From: Microglena sp. YARC
Lineage: Eukaryota; Chlorophyta; Chlorophyceae; Chlamydomonadales; Chlamydomonadaceae
NCBI GenBank assembly: GCA_022414725.1
Contig: CM039463.1
Coordinates: 58,463,682 to 58,527,681 of the forward strand
Reading direction: 5' to 3'
DNA: 64,000 nt
Below are positions 21,832 through 32,270 of this stretch, in pieces. Numbering within the stretch: the stretch's first letter is position 1; every line of letters starts with the position of its first letter. The translations under genes and the position numbers were made by a program. The notes under the pieces are model-generated. The model was given only the letters and a program-made list of their open reading frames with translations. It was not told the origin of the DNA and ran no database searches.

Positions 21832-24099
21832 TCTGGTAGTTTCTCCTCCTTTATGGACCTCCCATGTACCTTCGATCCTTTCCCCTAGTTCACGTCCTTT
21901 AGGAGATGGTGGTGGTATTGGGGACTATCCGAGTCGGGGTCCGCAAGTACTATCTAGATGGCATCCTGAGCCTACCGCGGACCCGCACGATGTGCCTCCT
22001 TACATGACTACCCCACATGCTCACGATAGTCGCGCTTCGGAGCAGGGGGGGGGTAGCCGAGGACACGGCCGCATCGACTGAGATTTTGTCACCCACGAGC
22101 ACGGTTGCCCCTGGTTGGGGTGGGGTAACTGGTGTAGGAGTGTGTGTGACTCCTTTATGGACTCGACAATCAGGAGGCCTAGGCCCTGTTGTCCCAGACT
22201 CCCCGGTTTGGAATAGGGTGGCCTTGGCTGCACCTATCAAGCCTGTTTCATCTCAACAAAGATTCTTTGATCCCCCTGTCCCTGAGATAGTATAGTCCCT
22301 GGGGTCACTCGTAGCCGTAGGCAGGCGGGCCAGGCTCTTGAGATGACTGGGCTGGTTACACCAAGTAAGAGTAATGTCCCCGATTTGCCCGTACTGCCTG
22401 TTTCACCTGTCGGAGAGCTAGTGCGATACCCACCCTCTCCCGTTCCTGCAGTGTTATCCTCGTCCCCTACATCCGACCTTGTCGACAATCCCCTCTTTCT
22501 TGATGCAACCTCAGCTTCTGGCTCGGTTTCAGGTGGAGATACCCCTGAACCTATGTCAGAAGCTCCAGGACTCACCTTGCCTGCATACATTTCTACCTCC
22601 TCCGATATTTCTTACAAACAGGCCATGGATCAGTCCAATCTCCATAGGGATGGCTGGCTCCTTGCCATGAGAGATGAGATGGAGAGTCTGCATGCGCACG
22701 GGACTTGGTAGCTCGTCAAGCTTCAACCTGGAATGGTTCCGATCAAGAATCGGTGGTGTTTCTCCTTCAAGCACGGTGATAATGGGGGAGTAGTGAGGCA
22801 GAAGGCTCGGGTAGTTGCTAAGGGGTTCTTGTAGCGGGCTGGGCTCGATTATGATCAGGCCTTTGCCCCTGTGACTTCAAAGTCTACCTTGAGGACCTTG
22901 CTTGCTGTGGACCATGCCAGCAAGCAAGGTCCTCAAGGTAGACTTTGAAGTCACAGGGGCAAAGGCCTGATCATAATCGAGCCCAGCCCGCTACAAGAAC
23001 CCCTTAGCAACTACCCGAGCCTTCTGCCTCACTACTCCCCCATTATCACCGTGCTTGAAGGAGAAACACCACCGATTCTTGATCGGAACCACTCCAAGCT
23101 GAAGCTTGACGAGCTACCAAGTCCCGTGCGCATGGAGACTCTCCATCTCATCTCTCATGGTAAGGAGCCAGCCATCCCTATGGGGATTGGACTAATCCAT
23201 GGCCTGTTTGTAAGAAATATCGGAGGAGGTAGAAATGTATGCAGGCAAGGTGAGTCCTGGAGCTTCTGACATAGGTTCAGGGGTATCTCCACATGAAACC
23301 AGAAGCTGAGGTTGCATCAAGAAAGAGGGGATTGTCGACAAGGTGGGATGTAGGGGACGAGGATAACACTGCAAGAACGGGAGAGGGTGGGTATCGCACC
23401 AACTCTCCTACAGGTGAAGCATGTTGTACAGGCAAATCGGGGACATTACTCCTGCGTGATCGGGGGGGTGTAACCAGCCCAATCATCTCAAGAGCCTGGC
23501 CCGCCTGCCTGCGACTACGAGTGACCCCAGATACTATCTCAGGGACAGGGGGATCAAAGAATCTTTGTTGAGATGAAACAGGCTTGATAGGTGCAGCCAA
23601 GGCCACCCTATTCCAAACCAGGGAGTCTGGGACAATAGGGTCTAGGCCTCCTGATTGTCCAGTCCCTAAAGGAGTCACACGTACTCTTGCACCAGTTACC
23701 CCACCCTAACCGGGGGCAACCGTGCTCGTGGGTGACAAAATCTCAGTCGATGCGGCCGTGTCCTCGGCTACCCCCCCCCTGCTCCGAAGCGCGACTATCG
23801 TGAGCATGTGGGGTAGTCATGTAAGGAGGCACATCGTGCAGGTCCGCGGTAGGCTCAGGATGCCATCTGGATTGTACCTGTGGACCCTGACTCGGATAGT
23901 CCCCAATACCACCACCATCTCCTAAAGGACGCAAACTAGGGGAAAGGACCGGAGGTCCACGGGAGGTCCATAAAGGAGGAGAAACTACCAGATCAGACCC
24001 CCCCCCCCATGACTCACTACTGTGGGGAACACGGCAGGTGCCTGGTTTCGGCTGCAAAGTTGCATATGGAAACTAGGACCAGACTCAGAGTCCGAAATG
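21727..24099. repeat. Large palindrome: inverted duplication of Copia-1 with 10-bp spacer
   Basis: The left arm 21727-22907 and right arm 22918-24099 are reverse complements over ~1.18 kb with a few percent divergence, separated by TGGACCATGC (22908-22917). The arms start at CTTGCTG / CAGCAAG. The right arm ends abruptly at 24099 in GTCCGAAATG and passes into unrelated sequence. The right arm carries the same TAG codons as the left, so the breaks predate the duplication. Confidence 0.93.
21832..22907 (+). pseudogene. Copia-1 linker and start of reverse transcriptase, truncated
   Basis: Pro/Ser-rich linker between integrase and RT in shifting frames (poly(G) slips near 21822 and 22047), then the conserved RT entry: MRDEMESLHAHGTW, TAG (22709-22711), LVKLQPGM, ARVVAKGFL, TAG (22832-22834, Gln in Copia-2), RAGLDYDQAFAPVTSK. 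It is cut at LLAVDHA by the palindrome centre, so the catalytic YVDD and RNase H are missing. Confidence 0.75.
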
Positions 24100-25126
24100 T
24101 TATTCCGACACATGGTTAACAATTATTTTCTGGACTTTTGTTCTTGGCATAGAGTTTATGGGTGATCTTCTACTTCCGATAAGGGTTAAGAGCAACACTA
24201 ATGATCATTACCCTCAAATTTGAGCCTGTATAGTTTACGCCTAGCTGTATAGCACATCTACAATGCCTCACAGGGAGGAAAGAAATAAAAATACTGCCCG
24301 ATCTGGCCCGAGCTGGCTTAAGTGCAATCAATTGGTTGATGGTACTGAGAAGGGATATGGAGAGACAGATGAAGAGGAAGTAGTAAGCCCAAACTCACTA
24401 GTGCGATGGGATTCAAGCTCAGTGTCACTTCTGTGTCAAAACGGCTTCTAGATTGACTGCTGCAATAAGGGTTTGGGCATGTCACCCACCCATGACGTGA
24501 TTTATTGTGTCAATCCAAACTGCTAGGCATTGCTGCCCTTGCTGCCATGCAGCAAAGGTTGTGATTATATTATATGCCTTGCTGTGATATATGTAGGGTT
24601 GGGAAGCAAACGTATATTTTTATTTTTATAAGCCGTATAAACGTATAAACGTATTAACCTATACATATAAACGTATAAAAACGTGTATAAAAATTAGGCA
24701 CTTCTTGAGAAAATACTTTTACACGGGCTTTAAGGTATTGCCGCGTAGCTAATTTCATTGGCAGCACATATCAACTATCAGAAAAATAATCTTAAGTTTA
24801 GGTTGTCCAAATCTCAGAAAAGAAATCACGACCAGAGGGCGCGTCGGCCAAGAAGTCCGGCGGTGCCAATCTAAGGGAGCCATTAAATGCCAGTTGGTCT
24901 ATTATATAACTGTATAAGTGTATAATAATATAAGTACATAACGATATTGCAATATTGTCCATGTTCACATTGCACTAGGCTTAGCCCCATTAAAATGTCC
25001 GTTAGTTCGTTCGTTCGTCCGTGTGTCACCAACCACATTTTCAGGTTCTATGAAAAACATTGAAAAGTTGAACATTGTATATTTTGATGAATTATAAGAC
25101 TTATTTATACCGTTTTATGGTTTGTG
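24100..25126. other. No gene recognised; AT-rich with a CGTATAAA patch
   Basis: Contains a short imperfect CGTATAAACGTAT repeat (24640-24690) and GTTCGTTCGTCC (25001-25020). Only short ORFs. The last part may be the body of the retroposon whose tail starts at 25127, but no coding motif supports that. Confidence 0.5.
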
Positions 25127-25704
25127 GGTTTTTTGCTTTGTGGGTGCTTTTTCTTTTTGTTTAAAGCACAGAGTCTCCACACCATCGCGGTGTCAAGTAG
25201 ACTTTAACATGTAATGTAATGTAATGTAATGTAATGTAATGTAATGTGATGTGATGTGATGTGATGTGATGTGATGTAATGTAATGTAATGTAATGTAAT
25301 GTAATGTAATGTGATGTAATGTGATGTAATGTGATGTAATGTGATGTAATGTGATGTAATGTGATGTAATGTGATGAAATGTGATGAAATGTGATGTAAT
25401 GTGATGTAATGTGATGTAATGTGATGTAATGTGATGTAATGTGATGTAATGTGATGTAATGTGATGTAATGTGATGTAATGTGATGTAATGTGATGTAAT
25501 GTGATGTAATATGATGTAATGTGATGTCATGTGATGTAATGTGATGTAATGTGATGTAATGTGATGTGATGTAATGTGATGTAATGTGATGTAATGTGAT
25601 GTAATGTGATGTAATGTGATGTCATGTGATGTCATGTGATGTAATGTGATGTAATGTAATGTAATGTAATGTAATGTAAAGTAATGTAATGTAATGTAAT
25701 GTAA
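25127..25704 (+). mobile_element. Retroposon 3' tail with ~500-bp TGTAA/TGTGA array
   Basis: An ~80-bp conserved tail (25127-25210) has two hairpins: GTGCTTT/AAAGCAC (loop TTCTTTTTGTTT) and ACACC/GGTGT. After ACTTTAACA the sequence becomes (TGTAA)n, then long TGTAATGTGA alternations to 25704. The same tail followed by (TGTAA)4-6 lies inside Gypsy-2 (44350-44459) and, inverted, Gypsy-1 (36214-36328). A hairpin plus short tandem tail is typical of L2/UnaL2-like LINE/SINE 3' ends. The array length here is a local expansion. Confidence 0.65.
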
Positions 25705-27007
25705 TACCGGACAAATTCTCACCAGAGCACACATGAGCATCGCAATTCACGAAAAGGAGCTCAGGTTGGGCCAAAAAGCTACAATTAAACACGTGTACAT
25801 AGGTTTGGAAGCAGAATAGTCGTAAAAAAACCGAGGCGAAACATGTAAGCATCACAATGGACGAAACATTCCCCTAGGGCACTTGTGCTATAATTAGCCC
25901 ACGGACCCCACCTCAGGGCCGTGCGTGGGGCAGGGGCGGGGGCCACCGGGCGGGGTCGGGGGCAGGGGCGGGGGCGGGGGCGGGGGCGGGGGGCACCGGG
26001 CGGGGGCACCGGGGCGGGGGTGGGGCGGGGGCCACCGGGCGGGGGCAGTGGCGGGGGCAGGGGCAAGCCACGCCACCTGCCGCTGGCCAAAAACCTGTTC
26101 AGGAGGACGGGACATACCCACCGGGACATACCCCCCCCCCCCCCCATGCCAGCAGACCGGCCGGGCCAAGCCCCCCTCAGGGTCGAACGCGATGATTCTT
26201 TCTCAGCGCATAGACTACACACGGGAAACCTAAAGGCTTTTGCCAGGCGTCGACCTACAGCACGCGACTTCTAGCATGCACTTCTAGCACCATTTCCTGG
26301 ATTTTGCCGGGACAGATTCTCACCTTGTGCTCGCAGCGCAGCAAGCGACTTCGCCCGGGTCCTTCGACCAAAAATCCTGAGCCGGGCAGCGCTCGGTAGC
26401 CTCGAGTGCGAGAGAAAGTATGCATGAAAATGATGCCGCGAACAAAACTGTGCGACGGGTTTACATCGTCCAAGGTTGGTTTACGAAAGATCCATTGGAG
26501 CTGAACCTGACAGGTCCAATATGACAACTGTCGATGCATGGCGTTGATAGGTATAGGCCTTTCAAAACGAACTGTACAATGGATTTTGTTGAAAGGCCGA
26601 GTTGACGGAGTTCTAATCATAGCGTGCGGTACTGCGGGTACAAGGTAGCTGGCATGGGGGGGGGGGGGGGGGGGGGGACATACCGTTCACGGGGGCTGGG
26701 GCAAGCCACGCCACCTGCCGCTGGCCAAAAAACCGTTCAGGAGGACGGGACATAACGTTCACGTCTGGGCTGGGCCGAAACATGCAATATCTTGTACAAA
26801 TCCCGTAAAATCAACCATACACCTGATTGGCCTCATTTTTCTTGCATCAAATTCTTTAAAAAAAAGCCAATCTACATGCATGCACTTCATTACATTACAG
26901 AAACGTTCAATACTGCTTAAAAATCAACAACCCTTCAAAACTCTCTTTTTCGTCACTTTATAGTTAACAATGCTAAATCACCAATCGATTCATTGGAATT
27001 CAATTAA
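25705..27007. other. GC-rich low-complexity region without supported genes
   Basis: Contains a (GGGGC)n-like stretch (25926-26062) with quadruplex potential, a C run near 26131-26144, and a 22-bp poly(G) at 26656-26677. A ~50-bp segment (CCACGCCACCTGCCGCTGGCC ...) occurs twice, at about 26067 and 26706. The Gly/Arg/Pro-rich frames follow the base bias and are not accepted as genes. The segment 26800-27007 is AT-rich. Confidence 0.6.
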
Positions 27008-27020
27008 TTTAATGCCTCCA
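27008..27020 (+). other. Target-site duplication of the LINE, left copy
   Basis: TTTAATGCCTCCA here matches 42303-42315 exactly. The LINE copy lies between them once the nested insertions are removed. Confidence 0.75.
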
Positions 27021-27295
27021 AAAATATAAATCCACAAGGCTAGGTGGGGACGCTTATGGACTAGGAAACTGGCGTACAGATACAAACGCCCCTATGGTAC
27101 CAGCACTAGCCCCCCCTCTGATGATAACTGCCCTCTTTGTCGCAAAGCACAGGACGGAGCTGGCCATATTCTTGCTGGGTGCAGCCACCCTGTCTTCAAA
27201 GGAATGTATATCAACAGACATAATAAGGCGGTCCAACTCATCCAAAAGGCAGTAGCCAAAGGAGCTCTGGGGGCTCTCCCCATGTACATGGATGC
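27021..27295 (+). mobile_element. 5'-truncated LINE, left part (CCHC zinc knuckle)
   Basis: An open frame from 27030 gives LWTRKLAYRYKRPYG, then CPLC-x8-GHILAGC followed by MYINRHNKAV, the CCHC/RHN arrangement found downstream of RT in several LINE ORF2 proteins. The copy begins after the 13-bp TSD, so RT itself is missing. The frame is cut at the GATGC target site by LTR-O and resumes in phase at 41761. Confidence 0.72.
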
Positions 27296-27544
27296 TTTAG
27301 CTTTCCGGAGTATTATCTCGTGAGGACTGACACAAGGAAATGTCGAAAGGCGCTAAGCTTACAATCGTGATAGCATGCCAGGCGGCAAGCTAGGTATAAG
27401 AAGGGAAAAGGCGACAGTACCTCAGGGTACTGCCGCCGGTAGGTGCCGGCCCTAACGGGCAGAGGCACTACTATGGAAGCTTCCAGGCGGAAGGCCTGGC
27501 GCCCCAAGACACTCTAGCTAGACCGGGAGAACCGGTATACAACA
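27296..27544 (-). repeat. LTR-O 3' LTR
   Basis: Differs from 41512-41760 at only a few positions, including TATACAACA vs TATATAACA and CCCTAACGGG vs CCCTACCGGG. Next to it (27545-27590) are the G-tract and a stem-loop AATTCC...ATTCTTC/GAAGAAT...GGAATT. Confidence 0.88.
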
Positions 27545-29348
27545 TCCCCCCCAATTCCGTGTATTCTTCATTCAGAAGAATTCATGGAATTTATGAGGTT
27601 CAAAGTAAAAGGGAAGTCTAGAGTGTAAAATATTTTGACTATGTAATAATGTGATTACCAAGAAGCATGGGGCCAAGCTTGGAAGGTAGTCACACTAGGA
27701 GGAGAGCTCAGATGTACATGTTGAGGTACAGAGCAAGAGGGGAATCCTAGTCAAGGATAAAGGTGCACTTCAAGCAAGATACATTTAACATGGACTGGAT
27801 TCCAGCTTGGTAGCTGCCAGGAAGGGTGTCTGGTCATGCTAGGATCTCAAGCTAGGGTTTCGTGCTAAGATATCAAACTGCAGGGGGGGCGCTGGGGTGG
27901 ACTCCTAGGAGCTGCAGGAAGCTGCAAGATTATACAAGATCAAATCTAGATAAGACTGGATTCCAGCTGTGGAGCTGCCAGGAAGGTGCAGCCAAAGGTC
28001 TTGACAACTAGGGAATCAGAACGAAGAGAAATGCATAAGGTCAGCATACTATTTCCCCCATAATTAGGGGCTCTCAATGAATCCACAAATTACGGTGACA
28101 TTATGAGAAATAACTTAAGGTAGACATCCCCCGCCAGTTCATCATTATCAGTCCAGATGGAAGGATATGATGAGGTACTTCCAGTATCAGTTATAAGTTA
28201 TAAGAAGTTGGCTTGACAGTACATATAACTGTCTTTCAGATGGGAGGTACATGCTGAGAAATCAGATTGAAAACAGCATGTCACTAGAGGCGCCAGAGGT
28301 GGCAAGAAAACAAATTTAGTCAAACTGCTGTGTTAGTACATGGCAGGACGGGATTGAAATTCCTAGAGTGTCCATTCTATTTAAAAAAAAATTGACAAGC
28401 AGGCCAGGGGGGTACACACAAAAAATACAGGTGCTAGGGAGTCATCCAGGGACAGTAGTCTGATGATGCCAGGTTGCTGGGGCTGGTGAGAAGCTAGGGA
28501 GCTTGTAGGGTCTGCTGGGGGACTGCAGGTTATTAGCATACATCTAGGGAGCTGCTGGGTAGGTAGAAATTTTGGGAGGGAAAGGTGCAGACCAGGATGG
28601 CTGCAGATCAATTCAGAGACAATTATGTCACATGCAGATTTAATTCAGGAAGCGAGGGTATCGCTCACTTTCTGGGGATCTGCATGTGAATGAAGGTCAA
28701 TGTAATCATTTCGTGGTGAGTGCACATGAAACAGCTGTCTTGCGACCAGATCAGATCAGTGTGAAGTCAGATCATAATACTCAGATCAGTGCATCATGAA
28801 TGTGTTAGATCAATGTATTCCCCCCGTGCAGCGAGGGTACCGCTCGCTCACAGCATGAGCAATACACTAATGCATTGCAGTACATCGAGGCAAATGTCAG
28901 TGAGCATTAGTGAGTGGTTGCACCATTGTACATCTGTACGTCAGTACATTTGTGCAATGGTCCATTTACAAGCATCAGTACATGAGAATGCACCATGATC
29001 AGATCAGGTCAGAGCAGATCATATATACATTAGTCACCTCAGAGGTTAGTGCACAAATGCATGTATGATAATGATCAGTCATGATAACGTCAGATCAGGG
29101 CAGCAATATACAGATCTGTGACAAGAGTGGTACATCTCTTGGGGGAAGACAGGGCACGTCAGATCATTAATTTCTACAGATCATCTTCAGATCCAATTAA
29201 CGTTATGAGGAGTAATCACTCAGATCTTACAGATACTCAAAGCACCGTATCCCCATTCAATATCCTTTCCCTTGTCTCTAGATTAAGTTAGCATTTACCC
29301 AATGCCCACAGGGAGGCGCAGAGCCTTGCGGTTCCTCTTGTAGTAGGA
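27545..29348 (-). other. LTR-O internal region, 3' part
   Basis: Between the 3' LTR and the Gypsy-1 insertion. It contains the hairpin at 27553-27590 and short dispersed duplications (GGATTCCAGCT, AGCTGCCAGGAAGG at 27790-27830 and 27955-27985; ATCAGATCAG-rich 28740-29110). There is no coding region except the last codons of the ORF ending at 29295. Confidence 0.6.
29295..29348 (-). CDS. LTR-O ORF, last codons beyond the Gypsy-1 insertion
   Basis: The frame interrupted at 37252 resumes here with YYKRNRKALRLPVGIG and ends in TAA (29297-29295). One copy of the TAGGA target duplication lies at the joint. The continuity shows that the ORF was intact across the site when Gypsy-1 inserted. Confidence 0.5.
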   Translation of the reverse strand, partial: SYYKRNRKALRLPVGIG

Positions 29349-29694
29349 TGTAACGGTACAGAACCCTTCACGGGTACTCTGGCCATCCAGCAAGGCATAC
29401 GGGTACACCCTACCCGTAAGCCACGTGACGAACGCACATGATACAGTACCATACCCATGTACTGCCTCATCTCTCACAACGCACACGTTGCGCACATAGA
29501 CACGAGCTACTCGGAATGAACCCTTCTACTCCTTCCACGAAGACGTTCCTTCCAAGCTACTCGACATCCCTACCTAGGTAACCCTCCCCCTGTTCTGCTA
29601 GTTCACTCATATCAACATACACGTAAACACACATTACGCATCACGTTACTCTAGATAACCCCTCAAGCTGCTATTAGCATCCTGAGCTGTTACA
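29349..29694 (+). repeat. Gypsy-1 5' LTR
   Basis: 346 bp, TGTAACGG ... CTGTTACA, with a TGTAAC/GTTACA terminal inverted repeat. The homologous LTRs of Gypsy-2 are 345 bp. Confidence 0.94.
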
Positions 29695-29695
29695 C

Positions 29696-29715
29696 TGGTA
29701 GCGGAGCTGGTTTCG
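29696..29715 (+). promoter_or_regulatory. Gypsy-1 primer-binding site (initiator tRNA-Met-like)
   Basis: TGGTAGCGGAGCTGGTTTCG starts one base after the LTR. Its complement ends CCGCTACCA with CGAAACC upstream, the pattern of an initiator tRNA-Met 3' end (acceptor AGCGGAG). The same site lies in Gypsy-2 at 59926-59945. Confidence 0.65.
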
Positions 29716-30458
29716 TTCCTTAGGGACCTCACGCATACACATACGCACGCATACGAATTTTTCTTCGAATTAATCGCACCCGCCAGGACATCCTGTCGGC
29801 TTTCTGGCATTTGCTGCTCTCTGTTCCTGCTCTTCCCTGTAGGCTTCGAGTAAACGTAGCGCCTGTTCGGTTCTCGCAGTGAGCGGTCCTGTTCGGCTCG
29901 ACACGCCCTAGGCCGCCTGCGACCTGTCTTGCATGGGCATCTTTTCCTAGCCTGCCCAGCCCCTGTATGGCCTACGCTCTCGATTCTTGCATTCACGCCC
30001 TGTCCTTTTGGTCATAGCTTCTAACGCTCCATTCCCGAGCATCTTGAGCGGGGCTTGATCAATCGTGCAGCATCGGCTCCATTTGCCACCTCGGCCGTAC
30101 TTGCTTTAATTAGCGTACTTCACGAGCCTGTCCTGCGACTCTTCCTACTTGCTGCATCATCTTTTGTTGCTGTCCACCTGCACGTTTGCTCATCCTGTCG
30201 CGCAATTCGGTTCGTCGTTGTCCATCCTGGTTGCCCTGTGGTTCGTGCCTTTGCAGTGTTTTTATCCCTCATCGTATTCTGGACGAACGCGTCATATACA
30301 GTTACGCTTGAGGCATTATCAGCTCGTTACGCTCGCAGAATTTACTAGTCCCTGTGGCAGGTGATTTTTTTGCCTCTTGAAGTTGCGAGTAATTCTCCCT
30401 CTCTCGCCCACCACTCATCCCTGTCCAGCCTACTGACTTGTTCTGTTGCCTGTGCAGA

Positions 30459-32270
30459 ATGGCATCCCACAGCACAACCATGGTTACCGACGACGCGGCT
30501 GAACAGCCTACGATTTCGGTGGTCGACACCAATCCTGAAGGGATGGCGTCGTCTGACACTGAGCCCGACACTGAGCTCGGTGCGACGCTGGATGAGTCCG
30601 CATCTGCCGACGCGCGGCCCTCTGTCTCAGTGGGTACGCTGCAGCCTCTGGTTGCCGGCTTCGATGGTCTGGCGGCACCCTCGGGTGCGCCGACCGCTGC
30701 CCTGCCTATGAGCGCGGGCATTGCCCCAACGACGACGACGACGCCGCTGGCCGGGCCTTGCCCCGAGGAGCTCAGCGCTCGCTATCACGCTGGCGCGGAG
30801 CGCAGGCGGCATGAGCATATGCCTGGGCACCTGATCGCGGCGGAGCAAATTGGGCACCTCCGCGCGCAGCTCGATCAGGCCGCCATCGCCAACTCGGCCC
30901 TTACCGACCAGTTTACAACGGCAGTATCCGCTAAGAACACCAACATCGCTGACCTGGCGCGCCGCCTCGCCGTCTCAAGCGCGGCTACCAAGGCCGCGTT
31001 GGCCAATGGCGATCCTGCAGAGTTCAAGGCATCCAAGATGCGAAAGCAAAACTGGATGCATTTCATGCCTTTGAACATCAAGGACATCGCCGACAAGGAC
31101 GCCGCCCTCAAAGGCTCTAAGCTGCTAGCCCACTACCCAGCGGCGGAGGCCAATGACGACAAAATGGACGAGACGTTGCCTCGTGCACCTGACAGGCAGG
31201 TGCGGGTTGCGGGGAATTCAGGGTTGTTTGATAAACTAGCTGTCACTCAGGTAGCCCCGGCGTTTGATCCAGAACCATTTCGAATCCCCGACGTCTATGC
31301 CCCTTCGGGTGGTCTGACTGGCAAAATGCAACGTGGTTTGATCCCGCGGGGGGGCGCTACCCCTTCTCTGCCGACAGCACCGACCGTCGCTCCCACACCA
31401 CCCGACGGCCCCTTTTCGGTCTCCGACTACTCGTTATCGGACCACGACTTAGCCGATTCCCCAGGTTCGCCCCGCCAGGTTCCACCTGTCACACCGACCT
31501 CGGATCGCGCTCCTCGGGCTACTCAGCCTGAGCCCCCAACGTCGCCCGAAGTACCTTCGGCGGATCCCCCGGCCCCTGTTCGACCTCGTGCGAAGCGCGC
31601 AGCTACGCTGCCTGCAGACACCCCTTCGCCGACGCGACAGGCTCGCGCGGTCACACACCTGGCCCCGGAAGGCCCCCCAGGTGAGCCCGGTTTGCTCCCG
31701 CCGATCACCCCTCCTCCCGCCGACCGCGCCACTCGTCACTCTGATCACGACAATGGGTTCGCCAAGCGTGTTACTGAAATGCGAAAGGAATTACGTCTCA
31801 TTGAACACAAACTGTCGGACAAATGCTCTAGGGCTAAGTTGCGCCGATGGGTATTCAATGTGGCCACGATCATGGAGCTCCAGTTCGCCGACGGTTACCT
31901 TGGTCCGTTCGAGCGCATTGTTCCACATCTATCGGGCGCATTCACTGGCCAACTCCGCATCACTTACGACGAGGCATGGTCTAGCGATGAGTTGGACGGG
32001 TTGGATTTCATGGGAATCGTTGCATGGGCGGAATCGCTCCTCCTGCCCGAGCTATTAACGGAATCACACGTCGCTCTCACCAAACTACACGAAGGTGGCT
32101 TCCGCCAAGATACTCGATCCTTGCAGAATTATTACCACGCCATCAAGTCGGAATTTCGCAAAGTCCCCGATCTCACCGATCGCGAGAAGTTAAACTTGTT
32201 TCGTACGGGACTCTCCGACGAACTCCGCGCCGGTGCACACTCTCGGCGCGAGTCTGGTACTATGTTCGTA
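30459..32270 (+). CDS. Gypsy-1 gag, internally deleted
   Basis: Capsid precursor. The ATG at 30459 (MASHSTTMVTD) follows TTGCCTGTGCAG, possibly a leader splice acceptor. The sequence is acidic and Ser/Thr-rich at the N-terminus, then a coiled-coil-like segment (EQIGHLRAQLDQA). Near 31020 it jumps from NGDPAE to ASKMRKQNW, skipping ~1 kb present in Gypsy-2. A Pro-rich linker follows, then the conserved capsid region (MRKELRLIEHKLSDKC, RWVFNVATIMELQF, ENYYHAIKSEF-like, RTGLSDELRAGAHS). At 32270 a second deletion fuses it to pol sequence out of frame. No zinc knuckle remains. Confidence 0.82.

Larger units (their letters stand above)
18222..22907 (+). mobile_element. Copia-1: truncated Ty1/copia retrotransposon
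   Basis: Contains gag, protease, integrase and the first part of reverse transcriptase in copia order, about half identical to Copia-2 at the protein level. The RT is cut off at 22907, where an inverted duplicate of its own sequence begins. No second LTR copy exists in the window, so the left edge is uncertain and the region before 18845 is only presumed to be LTR/leader. The frame contains seven TAG codons, a private TGA (18902-18904), a TGA shared with Copia-2 at the gag/protease boundary, and a few frameshifts. Confidence 0.82.

Noticed and set aside
24263..24451. 62-residue plus-strand ORF after the palindrome
   Set aside because: Short, no domain, no supporting context.
25204..25740. 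His/Tyr/Ile/Thr-rich ORF on the minus strand
   Set aside because: Translation of the TGTAA/TGTGA array.
25785..26274. Pro/Arg- and Gly/Arg-rich ORFs
   Set aside because: Composition artefact of GGGGC-rich DNA, open on both strands.
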